Source: an uncultured Ruminococcus sp. (GTDB lineage Bacteria > Bacillota > Clostridia > Oscillospirales > CAG-272). Taken from it: a DNA stretch of 39,163 bases. Position numbers and translations under genes: made by a program. Below the pieces are notes generated by a model. It did not search any database. It was given only the letters and a program-made list of their open reading frames with translations, and was not told the DNA's origin. Shown here piece by piece: positions 32,611 through 39,163 of this stretch (positions within the stretch are counted from its first letter, which is position 1; each line of letters starts with the position of its first letter). The stretch covers positions 1-39,163 of the forward strand of contig CACZAZ010000011.1 in assembly GCA_902779285.1 (NCBI GenBank). Reading direction: 5' to 3'.

Positions 32611-33291
32611 TTACTTCTTCGTCAGACGAAAGCTCTCGTCGATCAGTTCCATCGCTCCCTCGTCGGTCAGGCGCCCGTCCAGCGCCACCGAGATCCAGTA
32701 TTTTCGGTTCATGTGGTACGCGGGATAAACGCCGTCGGTTTTCCACAGTTCCGGGATGACCGACGGCTCGGCTTTGAGGTTCATCACGTCGATCTTCGTC
32801 GGCGCGGTCTCGCCCGTCAGCACGCTCTTTTTTACCCTCATGATCAGCCCGAACCACTTGCCCGAATCAAGATGCCGGAACACCCCCGCCGTCCGGTCCT
32901 TCCCGTCGTCAAAGGGAAAATCGGGTAGAACGCCGTACCGCTCCTTCACGAGCCCCGCGATCCTGTTCGCCTGATCCGAAGCGAAGCAGACCTCGTAACA
33001 GCACGCCCGCGCGATCTCCTCGAGGATCCCAACGTAGGCGGCGCGCACCGACGAAACGTAGGCGCCCCGCATCCCCTCGGCGCGAAGGGGCGCGTATTCC
33101 TCGTCGTTCATCCGGTCGATCACCCTGCCCGAAACGACGCCGTCCCGGGAGACTCCGACCTCCGCGACGAACTCTCCGTCAAGGAACGCGCGGGAATAGA
33201 AAAGACCCTCCCCGTTTTGCGAAAAGCCGAACGCGATCAACTTTTCGGGGACGAATCTTTTCCTCTCGAAAACGCTCTCCTCGATCTTCAT
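32611..33291 (-). CDS. MmcQ/YjbR family protein
   Basis: 226 residues. The C-terminal half is a MmcQ/YjbR (CyaY-like) fold: FRHLDSGKWFGLIMRVKKSVL, then KIDVMNLKAEPSVIPELW, YPAYHMNRKYWISVAL and a final helix LIDESFRLTKK. The N-terminal half (FSQNGEGLFYSRAFLDGEF, GAYVSSVRAAYVGILEEIA) is shared with longer Clostridial members. The family is called DNA-binding in databases but the function is not firm. The ATG overlaps the previous stop as ATGA, and no clear ribosome site is seen, which points to translational coupling. Confidence 0.88.
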   Translation of the reverse strand: MKIEESVFERKRFVPEKLIAFGFSQNGEGLFYSRAFLDGEFVAEVGVSRDGVVSGRVIDRMNDEEYAPLRAEGMRGAYVSSVRAAYVGILEEIARACCYEVCFASDQANRIAGLVKERYGVLPDFPFDDGKDRTAGVFRHLDSGKWFGLIMRVKKSVLTGETAPTKIDVMNLKAEPSVIPELWKTDGVYPAYHMNRKYWISVALDGRLTDEGAMELIDESFRLTKK

Positions 33292-34193
33292 TTGACGTAC
33301 CACGCAAAATAAGCGGGGAAGTCCGATACGTCGGCGTTCCCGTAGGAAAAAACGTAGTCGGTCTCGGCGCGGCAGTCGTCGGAATTGATGATCCCGAGCT
33401 TGACCGAATAATTCTCGTCAAGGTGCATCGAGAGGACGCGCCACGACCGATCGAAGGTCACGGTGATCGCCGCCTCTTTGAAGACGGGATCCTTGTCAAG
33501 CCCGCCCATCGTCTTCATCCTTCTGATCGCGTCGCCCGTCGCCGCCGTCACGTTCGGGAAGACCGTCAGCGTGTAGGTCCCGTCCCCGTTGTCGACCGTA
33601 TCGGTCCAGGCGTCGACGGTGTCGGCGTTCAGGATATAGTTGGACAGTTCAAAGCCGAACAGCCCGTATTGTTTGCGGTATTCTTCGCGGGTGAATACTT
33701 CGGGATCGCCGTCCGTCCATTCCGTGTTCCGCCCGTCCCAAGCGTCCTTGCCGTCGGCGGCGCCTCGGATCAGCGCGGTATTCTCGACGTAGCAGGTCTG
33801 CCACGCGTCGTTTTTGAGCGCGCTTTTCGTGATATCGATCTCCAGCAGCACCCCGAGGCGGTAGTCCTTGTAGACCTCGACGTCCTGCGAATAGGAGATG
33901 AACGCGACCTTGGTCTTGACGGTCCCGCGCCCTTCGAGCGTGTAGTTCTCCGCGTGCTGCAGAACGTAGGCGATCCTGAGAACGTTTTCGATCCCGGTGA
34001 GCGCGAGCGGCTCCTCCCCCTCGAGCGGGGAAGCGCAGTCGTTCACGATCACCGGGATCCCGTGATCTTTTTCGATTTCATCTTCTTTGACGGGGCGGGC
34101 GGTCGCAACCGGCGGTTCGGTTTTCCCGCACCCGAAAAGGAACGCGGAGAGGATCGGCAGGCACAGGAGCAGCGCAAGAAGTCTGATCTTCAC
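33288..34193 (-). CDS. Lipoprotein of unknown function
   Basis: 301 residues with a signal peptide ending in the lipobox LFGC (lipid Cys22). The mature part shows alternating strands, for example YTLEGRGTVKTKVAFISYSQ and YTLTVFPNVTAATGD, and one Cys pair candidate. It resembles small beta-rich lipoproteins without a named domain. It starts with GTG at 34193, supported by GAGG seven to eight bases upstream. It lies 21 nt after the GGDEF gene and overlaps the MmcQ gene by 4 nt, so the three are one transcription unit. No function assigned. Confidence 0.82.
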   Translation of the reverse strand: MKIRLLALLLCLPILSAFLFGCGKTEPPVATARPVKEDEIEKDHGIPVIVNDCASPLEGEEPLALTGIENVLRIAYVLQHAENYTLEGRGTVKTKVAFISYSQDVEVYKDYRLGVLLEIDITKSALKNDAWQTCYVENTALIRGAADGKDAWDGRNTEWTDGDPEVFTREEYRKQYGLFGFELSNYILNADTVDAWTDTVDNGDGTYTLTVFPNVTAATGDAIRRMKTMGGLDKDPVFKEAAITVTFDRSWRVLSMHLDENYSVKLGIINSDDCRAETDYVFSYGNADVSDFPAYFAWYVK

Positions 34194-34214
34194 TTCGGAA
34201 CCTCGCTTGACGGG

Positions 34215-35345
34215 TCAGACGGTTTTGTCGCCCGGCTGACCCGCGCGGCGTTCCGCCTCCTGGAACTTCTTGATCTGCGCCTTGTCGTCGTACATTTCTC
34301 TGTCGGCGTAGCGCACCGCGTCCTCGACCGTATGCAGAGGGCCGCGCTTGGCGTACCCGAAGGCGCAGACGTAGGGGGTCTTCGCCATCTCGGCGCGCAT
34401 TTTTTCGATCGCCTGCACGACCGCTCTCTCGTCGACGCCGTGATAGAAGATCACGAATTCGTCGCCCCCGATGCGGTAGAGCGTGCCGTTTCGCCCGACG
34501 TTCTTTTTCAGGACCGAAGCGACCGTTTTTAGCGCCGCGTCGCCCGCGTCGTGGCCGTAACTGTCGTTGATCAGTTTCAGGTCGTTCAGGTCGATCGAGA
34601 CGGCGTAGGTGATCCGTCCCGACCCGGAATTCATATCAAAGTAATAAACTTGACGGTTGAGAAGCCCGGTCAGGGGATCGAACCGCGCGAAGTGCAGATA
34701 GATGAAGAGGTAATACAGGACGATCGAAGAGGTAAACAGAGCGCTGTAATCGTCGGAATAATCGGTGATCAGATAGAGCGGAACTCCGATCGCGGGTGCG
34801 AAGATGATGAAATAGAGGACCCAGCGGATCTGCGGAACCTCGGAGCGGAGGAAGACCACGTTGCGAATGAGGAACAGGACGAGATACAGCGCAAAGATCC
34901 CGTAGGGAAGGTAACGCAGCGGTCCGGACGCCCAGGTGTTGTTCTCGCTGTAATAGCAGACGAGGTGGGTCCATTGCGACGTGAAGTAGAACGGGACGGC
35001 GATCGTCGCGGGAAGCAGGAGCAGAAAGTTCTTCTGCCACGAGAGCTGCGATTTTACCGTGATCATAGTCATAACGAACAGGATATACGGATAGATCGAA
35101 TACTTGACCGCCGTCAGCAGGGGACGCGCGAGACTCAGGGTCTCGAATTCCTGCGTCCAGAGTTCGACGGTGTAAACCACCAGTTCGATGAACAGGAGCA
35201 GGATCCCGGTGAACGTCAGCCGCTTCATCCGCGACGGAACGTGCGCGGAAATGCCGAGCATCACGAGAACGCCGATGAACTCGAAAAAGATGACGTAGTT
35301 CTTCTGGACTATGAATTGGTCGACGAGAAACGTTAAAAAGCTCAA
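34215..35345 (-). CDS. Seven-TM GGDEF protein, likely diguanylate cyclase
   Basis: Makes the second messenger c-di-GMP from two GTP, if active. 376 residues: seven membrane segments in the first 222 residues, then FDPLTGLLNRQVYY leading into a GGDEF domain with IDLNDLKLINDSYGHDAGD and the intact signature YRIGGDEFVIFY. The inhibitory I-site normally RxxD before the signature reads RNGT, so product inhibition is probably lost. The membrane part may sense a ligand or membrane state. The start is TTG 35345 with AAAGGA nine bases upstream; no ATG lies suitably placed before the first helix. First gene of a three-gene unit. Confidence 0.92.
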   Translation of the reverse strand: MSFLTFLVDQFIVQKNYVIFFEFIGVLVMLGISAHVPSRMKRLTFTGILLLFIELVVYTVELWTQEFETLSLARPLLTAVKYSIYPYILFVMTMITVKSQLSWQKNFLLLLPATIAVPFYFTSQWTHLVCYYSENNTWASGPLRYLPYGIFALYLVLFLIRNVVFLRSEVPQIRWVLYFIIFAPAIGVPLYLITDYSDDYSALFTSSIVLYYLFIYLHFARFDPLTGLLNRQVYYFDMNSGSGRITYAVSIDLNDLKLINDSYGHDAGDAALKTVASVLKKNVGRNGTLYRIGGDEFVIFYHGVDERAVVQAIEKMRAEMAKTPYVCAFGYAKRGPLHTVEDAVRYADREMYDDKAQIKKFQEAERRAGQPGDKTV

Positions 35346-35433
35346 GGTTCGGATTCCTTTCGGAGGATGGTCGTTTTACGCAAAATACGTCGCGCTGCAA
35401 GATGAAAAGGGGATACTCCCCATATTCTCACAT

Positions 35434-35462
35434 ATTATATCATATCTTTTAAAGAATTGCAA
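35434..35462 (-). promoter_or_regulatory. Promoter of the GGDEF-lipoprotein-MmcQ unit
   Basis: Minus strand TTGCAA (35457-35462), 17 bp, TATAAT (35434-35439). The leader of about 85 nt has a GGGGAGTATCCCC hairpin. Confidence 0.82.
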
Positions 35463-35533
35463 GGGTTGCGGGAAAAGAATCGTCGCGATCGGACCGAAAC
35501 CGACGAAAAAAAACGAAACGCCCCCGAAAATAC

Positions 35534-35564
35534 AAAAACCCCCTCCCGAAAGGGCGGGAGGGGG
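35534..35564 (-). terminator. Terminator of the InlB-repeat lipoprotein gene
   Basis: Minus strand CCCCCTCCCG stem with its complement CGGGAGGGGG, followed by TTTTTGTATTTT. It lies 65 nt past the stop codon. Confidence 0.88.
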
Positions 35565-35629
35565 GGGAGATGCTGCTGGTATAGCGGAAGCGAGGGGGCG
35601 CGGAGATTTACTCCGACGTCAGACCGGGA

Positions 35630-37012
35630 TCAAGATTCTGAATAAATGCCTCCGGCGGCGCCGAAACAGATATCCACCGAAACGTGTTCGAGCGACTCGG
35701 CAGAATGATCGGAAACCGAAGCGTCTGCGAAAACGTAGAGATCGACGGTCAGCGTTTCTCCGGCGGGGATTCGAAGAGGTTGGGAAGATTCACCCATGAA
35801 AATATCGGACTCGCGCCCGTCGTGCGGTAAAACGGGATAATACAACCTTCCCGCGTCGGAAACGATCAGAACCGACGCCCCCCTTCCCTTGACCGAAACG
35901 GATACGGAAACGTAGCTCGCTTCGTAGGTTCCGGGAGTCGAAATGGTGAGCGTTTTTCGGATCACATAGCCCGAGAAGGACGTGAGTGCGGCGTATTCGG
36001 TTTCGCCGGAACCGCCGCCCGCGTTTCCGCTCGCGAAGGTGTACCAGTTCCCCGGGGCGGCTGCGGTTTGAACGTTTGCTTCGGAAGACTCTTTGGGATT
36101 GTACGGAACGGAAGGACGAAGGCGTCCTTCATATTCAAAGGAGACGCGAGCCGTGCCGTCCCGCAGCGTTTCTTCCGCGGTCGCCTCCCCCGCGTTGATC
36201 TGCAGGGGAACGTTGTGTCGATCCATCGGTTCAAACGTAGAGGCAAAGTTACCGAAATCCTTATACACGTCGTTCAGCCACTTTCCGACGACGGCGTCGC
36301 CGGGCAGCGGCAGTTCCTGTGCGGGTTTCAGCACGCGGAGCTGCCCCAGCATCTCGTCCTGAAGTCTCTCCGCCGCGGCGACCACGGCGGGATCGGAACT
36401 GGCAAGGTCCGCTTGGATCTTGTTCTTCGCGATCTTGTAATCGTAACGGAAGCGCGAGTTGACGTTAACGTTGCGCCTGGCGTCCACCGCGGAAGGAACG
36501 CCGAGGACCTCGTCGAGTTGCGACTTGAACTCCTTGGGATCTTCCTTGATCTGCAGACCGTCCAGCTGTTTATAGACCTCGACCGCCTCCGGATCGTCCG
36601 TGTTGACGAAGGTGCTGAACTGCGTCGTGATGAACTCGTAATTAAAAAACGCGAGGATTTTTTCTTCATAAGGTTTCAGCACGTCTTCGAACACGTCGTT
36701 CAGGTTCCGGACCGAAAGAGAAACGCCGGATTCGCGCCATTTGGCGATCAGCTTCACGTTTTCATTGATCTTCTGGTCAAACGCCCATTCCGTCCCGTCC
36801 TCCGTCTGCCATCCGTCAAAAATGTAGCCGGATCGAGCGGGGGTTGCCGGTGCTTCGGCACGCTTTCCGCGCCGGACCGTTTGCGACGCGATCGCGTTCC
36901 CGCCGTTTGTATCGAACTCAACGGTCACCTTTTTCGGATTGCATCCGGTAAGGACGGGGAAGAGAAGACACAGACAAAGAGCAACTGCCAACAGACCGGA
37001 TAACTTTTTCAT
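35630..37012 (-). CDS. Lipoprotein with an InlB B-repeat domain
   Basis: 460 residues. The signal peptide ends in the lipobox LTGC (Cys24). Residues 27-92 are a Listeria-Bacteroides (Flg_new, InlB B-type) repeat: VTVEFDTNGGNAI, then ARSGYIFDGWQTEDGTEW and NVKLIAKW. A long helical middle (SVRNLNDVFEDVLKPYEEKI to about residue 270) and a beta-rich C-terminal part follow, with a Gly/Ser turn (SGNAGGGSGETEY) and strands such as TISTPGTYEASYVSVSVSV. Such repeats are cell-surface modules. The ATG at 37012 follows AGGAGGATCC. Monocistronic. Exact role unknown. Confidence 0.88.
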   Translation of the reverse strand: MKKLSGLLAVALCLCLLFPVLTGCNPKKVTVEFDTNGGNAIASQTVRRGKRAEAPATPARSGYIFDGWQTEDGTEWAFDQKINENVKLIAKWRESGVSLSVRNLNDVFEDVLKPYEEKILAFFNYEFITTQFSTFVNTDDPEAVEVYKQLDGLQIKEDPKEFKSQLDEVLGVPSAVDARRNVNVNSRFRYDYKIAKNKIQADLASSDPAVVAAAERLQDEMLGQLRVLKPAQELPLPGDAVVGKWLNDVYKDFGNFASTFEPMDRHNVPLQINAGEATAEETLRDGTARVSFEYEGRLRPSVPYNPKESSEANVQTAAAPGNWYTFASGNAGGGSGETEYAALTSFSGYVIRKTLTISTPGTYEASYVSVSVSVKGRGASVLIVSDAGRLYYPVLPHDGRESDIFMGESSQPLRIPAGETLTVDLYVFADASVSDHSAESLEHVSVDICFGAAGGIYSES

Positions 37013-37059
37013 ACGGATCCTCCTTTTCTTGTACCGCGTATCGCGGAGCTTTCGTGAAT

Positions 37060-37088
37060 ATTATAACATATTTATTTCAAAAAATCAA
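37060..37088 (-). promoter_or_regulatory. Promoter of the InlB-repeat lipoprotein gene
   Basis: Minus strand TTGATT (37083-37088), 17 bp, TATAAT (37060-37065). The region upstream, to about 37140, is the most AT-rich in the window and could hold an UP element. The leader has a GCTCCGCGATACGCGG hairpin. Confidence 0.83.
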
Positions 37089-37150
37089 GTATTATTAAAT
37101 AATATGTTCAAAAATCCTATCAAATACCATATATTTCAAAAATGCCTGTA

Positions 37151-37183
37151 AATAAAACGGACCCTTTTTCGGAAGGGGCCGTT
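37151..37183 (-). terminator. Terminator of the SGNH hydrolase gene
   Basis: Minus strand AACGG-CCCCTT...AAGGG-CCGTT imperfect hairpin followed by TTATTT, beginning 19 nt after the stop codon. Confidence 0.7.
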
Positions 37184-37201
37184 CAATGGATCCGCGTCGG
37201 A

Positions 37202-37834
37202 TCAAGACAGCGCGGCGAGGATCTGATCCTTGATCTGCGTCATCCCGAGCGTGTCGGGGTGTCCGCTGCGTTTGCTGACGCCGGAGAGCAAAACGAGGTC
37301 GCAGCCGTATTTCTTCGCCGCCGCTTTGATGGTTTCCGCGATCGCGGGTTTCAGCCCCTCATTTACGATTGCGACGACCCTTGCCCCGGGGTTGTGCGCT
37401 TTGAGATACCCGAGAACGAAGCCGATCGCCGGCAGAACGTTCTTTTTGTCCTCGTCGGTGTATTCGTTCCACTCTTTCAGTTCGGGATCCCCGAGCGGGG
37501 AGTTGATCCAACTGTCGTTGGTGCCGCCGAGAAAAAAGATGGTGTCGAACTTCGTTTTTCCGTCAAACCAGAGCGGCGCGCGCACGGCGAACGCCGACCA
37601 ATCCGGCAGGTCCGGGCGCACGGTGGTGCAGACCGTACTGCCCGAATAACTGTCGTTCAGTACCAGCGTCGAGTTCGTTTCGCGGATCAGCTGATCCCAC
37701 CAGGTGTCCTCCCGCCGCGAAACGCCCACGTCGGCGTGTTTTTCAATTCCGTAGTAGGTGTGGTAGTTCTCGGGAATGCATCCGGCGAAGGTCGAATAGC
37801 TATCGCCCAGGATCGCAACTTTTCCAAACGTCAT
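37202..37834 (-). CDS. SGNH/GDSL-type hydrolase
   Basis: 210 residues starting MTFGKVAILGDSYSTFAG: the block I Gly-Asp-Ser with the nucleophilic Ser is at residues 10-12. DSYSGSTVCTT supplies the oxyanion Gly, FFLGGTNDSW the block III Asn, and SGHPDTLGM near the C-terminus the His of the triad (though the preceding Asp is not in the usual place). Typical of small esterases or acyl/acetyl hydrolases acting on carbohydrate esters or lipids. No signal peptide is present, so probably cytoplasmic. The ATG at 37834 follows AAAGGA by eight bases. It stands alone, with no clear promoter found upstream. Confidence 0.9.
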   Translation of the reverse strand: MTFGKVAILGDSYSTFAGCIPENYHTYYGIEKHADVGVSRREDTWWDQLIRETNSTLVLNDSYSGSTVCTTVRPDLPDWSAFAVRAPLWFDGKTKFDTIFFLGGTNDSWINSPLGDPELKEWNEYTDEDKKNVLPAIGFVLGYLKAHNPGARVVAIVNEGLKPAIAETIKAAAKKYGCDLVLLSGVSKRSGHPDTLGMTQIKDQILAALS

Positions 37835-37892
37835 AATAGGGGTCCTTTCGGAAAGAAAAAGTGAACAAAGGGGAAGGGGAATCGTTTTGTTG

Positions 37893-37934
37893 CCTTCCCC
37901 TCCGAGGGGAAGGTGGCGCGAAGCGACGGATGAG
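37893..37934 (+). repeat. Double-hairpin repeat ending GGATGAG, copy 2
   Basis: CCTTCCCCT-CCG-AGGGGAAGG, then TGGCGC-GAA-GCG and ACGGATGAG: the same plan as 23437-23477 with another second stem. The rest of 37835-38080 shows no gene; I see only GC-rich sequence without clear signals there. Confidence 0.8.
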
Positions 37935-38080
37935 TTGGACTCTTTTTGAACACTCGCGCGTTGTATGAAAGTATCCGATCGAGACGGGACAAGTTGAGCG
38001 GGGCGCAGACCGTGTCGACGGGACGCGTTGAACGGAGTCTGCCCCGCGCATAGCGAAAGGGAAGCCGTATAGGATGGGCA

Positions 38081-38139
38081 GACCCCTAGACTTTTGCGCG
38101 GGCGCAAAAGTCGGTTCAAGTCCCACGGAGCACGCACCA
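38081..38139 (+). pseudogene. tRNA-like 3' half, degenerate
   Basis: The plus strand has a CCCTAGA loop-like segment, a 10-bp hairpin GACTTTTGCG/CGCAAAAGTC (38089-38112) in the position of a long variable arm, then GGTTCAAGTCCC, a T-arm sequence shared with the real tRNA-Leu, and GCACCA. No matching 5' acceptor strand or D-arm is found, and the T-stem has a mismatch. Probably the remnant of a class II tRNA, or a chance resemblance. Confidence 0.4.
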
Positions 38140-38182
38140 ACACAAAAGGCGCCCCGCTCGGGGCGCCTTTTGTGTTGGTGCG
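38133..38182. terminator. 23-bp perfect palindrome serving as tRNA terminator
   Basis: Arms 38133-38155 and 38160-38182 pair perfectly around a GCTC centre. They include CGCACCA and AACACAAAAGG on both strands. On the minus strand the palindrome begins within the tRNA-Leu CCA end and its distal arm carries CCTTTTGTGTT; T tracts are interrupted, so termination strength is uncertain. Confidence 0.75.
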
Positions 38183-38259
38183 GGAGACGGGACTTGAACC
38201 CGTATGGAAAATCCACACGCCCCTCAAACGTGCGCGTCTGCCAGTTCCGCCACTCCCGC
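38176..38259 (-). tRNA. tRNA-Leu (GAG)
   Basis: 84 nt including an encoded CCA. Acceptor GCGGGAG pairs with CTCCCGC; the D-arm contains AACTGGCAGA; the anticodon stem CACGT/GCGTG holds the loop TTGAGGG with anticodon GAG (codons CUC/CUU); the long variable arm GTGGATTTTCCAT marks a class II tRNA; the T-arm is ACGGG-TTCAAGT-CCCGT. All stems pair. Confidence 0.95.
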
Positions 38260-38270
38260 GGACGAATGAT

Positions 38271-38299
38271 ATTATACACGACGGGAGGCGGTTTGTCAA
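38271..38299 (-). promoter_or_regulatory. Promoter of tRNA-Leu
   Basis: Minus strand TTGACA (38294-38299), 17 bp, TATAAT (38271-38276), perfect consensus. The expected start site is only about five bases before the mature tRNA 5' end. Confidence 0.92.
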
Positions 38300-38390
38300 C
38301 CCTTTTTCAAAAGATTTTTGACCTTTTCGGGCGTGCGGGGAACGCGTTCGGGGAACGGCTCGCGAGAGGGGGAAAAACGGGGGGCGGAAA

Positions 38391-38403
38391 CGGGGAAGCC
38401 CCG
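38391..38403 (-). terminator. Weak terminator-like hairpin after the Na/Pi cotransporter gene
   Basis: Minus strand CGGGG-CTT-CCCCG followed by TTTCC, 11 bases past the stop codon. Short T tract. Confidence 0.35.
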
Positions 38404-38413
38404 GCGCTTTCGT

Positions 38414-39163
38414 TTACTTTTCGCTCTCTTCGGGGGCGGGAGCGACGCCGAGCGAATACTTCTCCATATACTTCTTGTAGTTCCACTTGAAGCCCTCGCC
38501 GCCCGCGCGGACGTTGCGGAGATACTGGTGCGTCTCGACGTCGCCGTGCGCCGACATCTCGAGGATCAGTCCCGCGACGTTGGAGCAATGGTCCGAAACG
38601 CGCTCGAGGTTGGTCAGAATATCCGCAAGCACGAAGCCGTGTTCGATCGAGCATTCGCTCTTTTGCAGCCGCAGGATGTGCTGCAGCTTGATCTCGTCGC
38701 GCAGGTAGTCGACCACCTGTTCGAGCGGCTCGACGAGCGACGCCGAGTGCAGATCCTGTTTTACGAAACTGTCGGTCGCCAGCGTCAGGATCTCGTCGAC
38801 CGCCTCGTACATCACCGACAGTTCGCGGTTCGCCTCGTTCGAGAAGACGACCTTCTTGTCCTTGATCTCCTCCGACGATTCGACCAGGTTGACGGCGTGA
38901 TCCGAAATGCGCTCGAAATCACCGATCAGGTGGAGCAGCATGGTCACCTGCCGGCTTTCCCGCTCGGGCAGGTCGCGGGTCGACGCGAGTTTGGTCAGAT
39001 AACTGCCGAGACTGTCCTCGTAAAGGTCTGCTTTGTTTTCAAAGTCGCGGATGGTCGCGGCGATCTTTTCGTCGTAGCGCCCGACAAGACCCAGCGAGAG
39101 ACGGAACGCCTCGCTCGAGATGACCGCCATCTTCTCGGTCACCTCGGTCGCGCGTTCGACGGC
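38414..39163 (-). CDS. Na/Pi cotransporter family protein, C-terminal PhoU-like domain (partial)
   Basis: 250 codons are visible; the N-terminal part lies beyond the right edge. The visible part is helical and PhoU-like: TMLLHLIGDFERISDHAVNL and ADILTNLERVSDHCSNVAGL are two copies of the E-R-x-S-D-H metal-binding motif, one per three-helix bundle. In Clostridia this domain most often forms the C-terminal half of NptA-type sodium-phosphate cotransporters, and the register and long tail (KWNYKKYMEKYSLG) fit that better than a free-standing PhoU, whose start should have appeared. The membrane half must be checked outside the window. Confidence 0.8.
   Translation of the reverse strand, partial: AVERATEVTEKMAVISSEAFRLSLGLVGRYDEKIAATIRDFENKADLYEDSLGSYLTKLASTRDLPERESRQVTMLLHLIGDFERISDHAVNLVESSEEIKDKKVVFSNEANRELSVMYEAVDEILTLATDSFVKQDLHSASLVEPLEQVVDYLRDEIKLQHILRLQKSECSIEHGFVLADILTNLERVSDHCSNVAGLILEMSAHGDVETHQYLRNVRAGGEGFKWNYKKYMEKYSLGVAPAPEESEK

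Noticed and set aside
38081..38139. A functional suppressor-type tRNA with a CTA anticodon on the plus strand
   Set aside because: The acceptor 5' strand and D-arm are missing, the base before the putative anticodon is C instead of U, and the T-stem has a mismatch.

Overview
The window looks like chromosomal DNA of an uncultured, GC-rich, low-branching Bacillota (Clostridia-type, gut-like) bacterium. The evidence is lipobox lipoproteins, a SpoVB-type flippase, the FakA/FakB pair, a membrane-anchored cyclophilin, an InlB-type repeat lipoprotein and very clean housekeeping promoters standing out as AT-rich islands. The exact family cannot be named from sequence reading alone. The genetic code is standard: many intact genes end in TGA. 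I see no phage, insertion sequence, CRISPR array or plasmid module.

Layout. (1) 1-5200, minus strand: cysS (runs off the left edge), cysE, a frameshifted SpoVB/MurJ-like flippase, a sirtuin deacylase and an anchored peptidyl-prolyl isomerase. (2) 5250-9572, plus strand: a probable envelope-polymer operon made of a YidC insertase fused to a CDP-glycerol glycerophosphotransferase-like domain, a small YxDP membrane protein and an LTA-synthase-like sulfatase-fold enzyme. (3) 9650-11716, plus: two membrane proteins of unknown function and a frameshifted YgjP-like metallopeptidase. (4) 11764-17420, minus: secA followed by two overlapping polytopic membrane proteins, and, separately, a cytidylate-kinase-like protein. 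(5) 17537-21243, plus: NAD(P)HX dehydratase, then FakB (DegV) and FakA, the fatty-acid kinase pair. (6) 21244-28835: the accessory zone. Two paralogous secreted lipoprotein genes, one with a nonsense codon in its signal peptide and one encoding 1422 residues with four copies of an unrecognised module, lie among three direct copies of a 118-bp repeat core embedded in arrays of mini-hairpins. (7) 28882-32498, plus: a PHP-domain protein and a GH2 beta-mannosidase. (8) 32561-39163, minus: MmcQ/YjbR protein, a lipoprotein, a seven-TM GGDEF protein, an InlB-repeat lipoprotein, an SGNH hydrolase, tRNA-Leu(GAG) and the C-terminal half of a Na/Pi cotransporter.

Thirteen promoters can be read with near-consensus -35 and -10 boxes, and every one has exactly 17 bp between the boxes. 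Three genes are interrupted (flippase frameshift, YgjP-like frameshift in a G run, lipoprotein TGA); at least the G-run slip could be an assembly error.

The most interesting items are the YidC-glycerophosphotransferase fusion operon, the four-module lipoprotein with its broken single-module paralogue, and the mini-hairpin arrays carrying a conserved 118-bp core that separate these genes.
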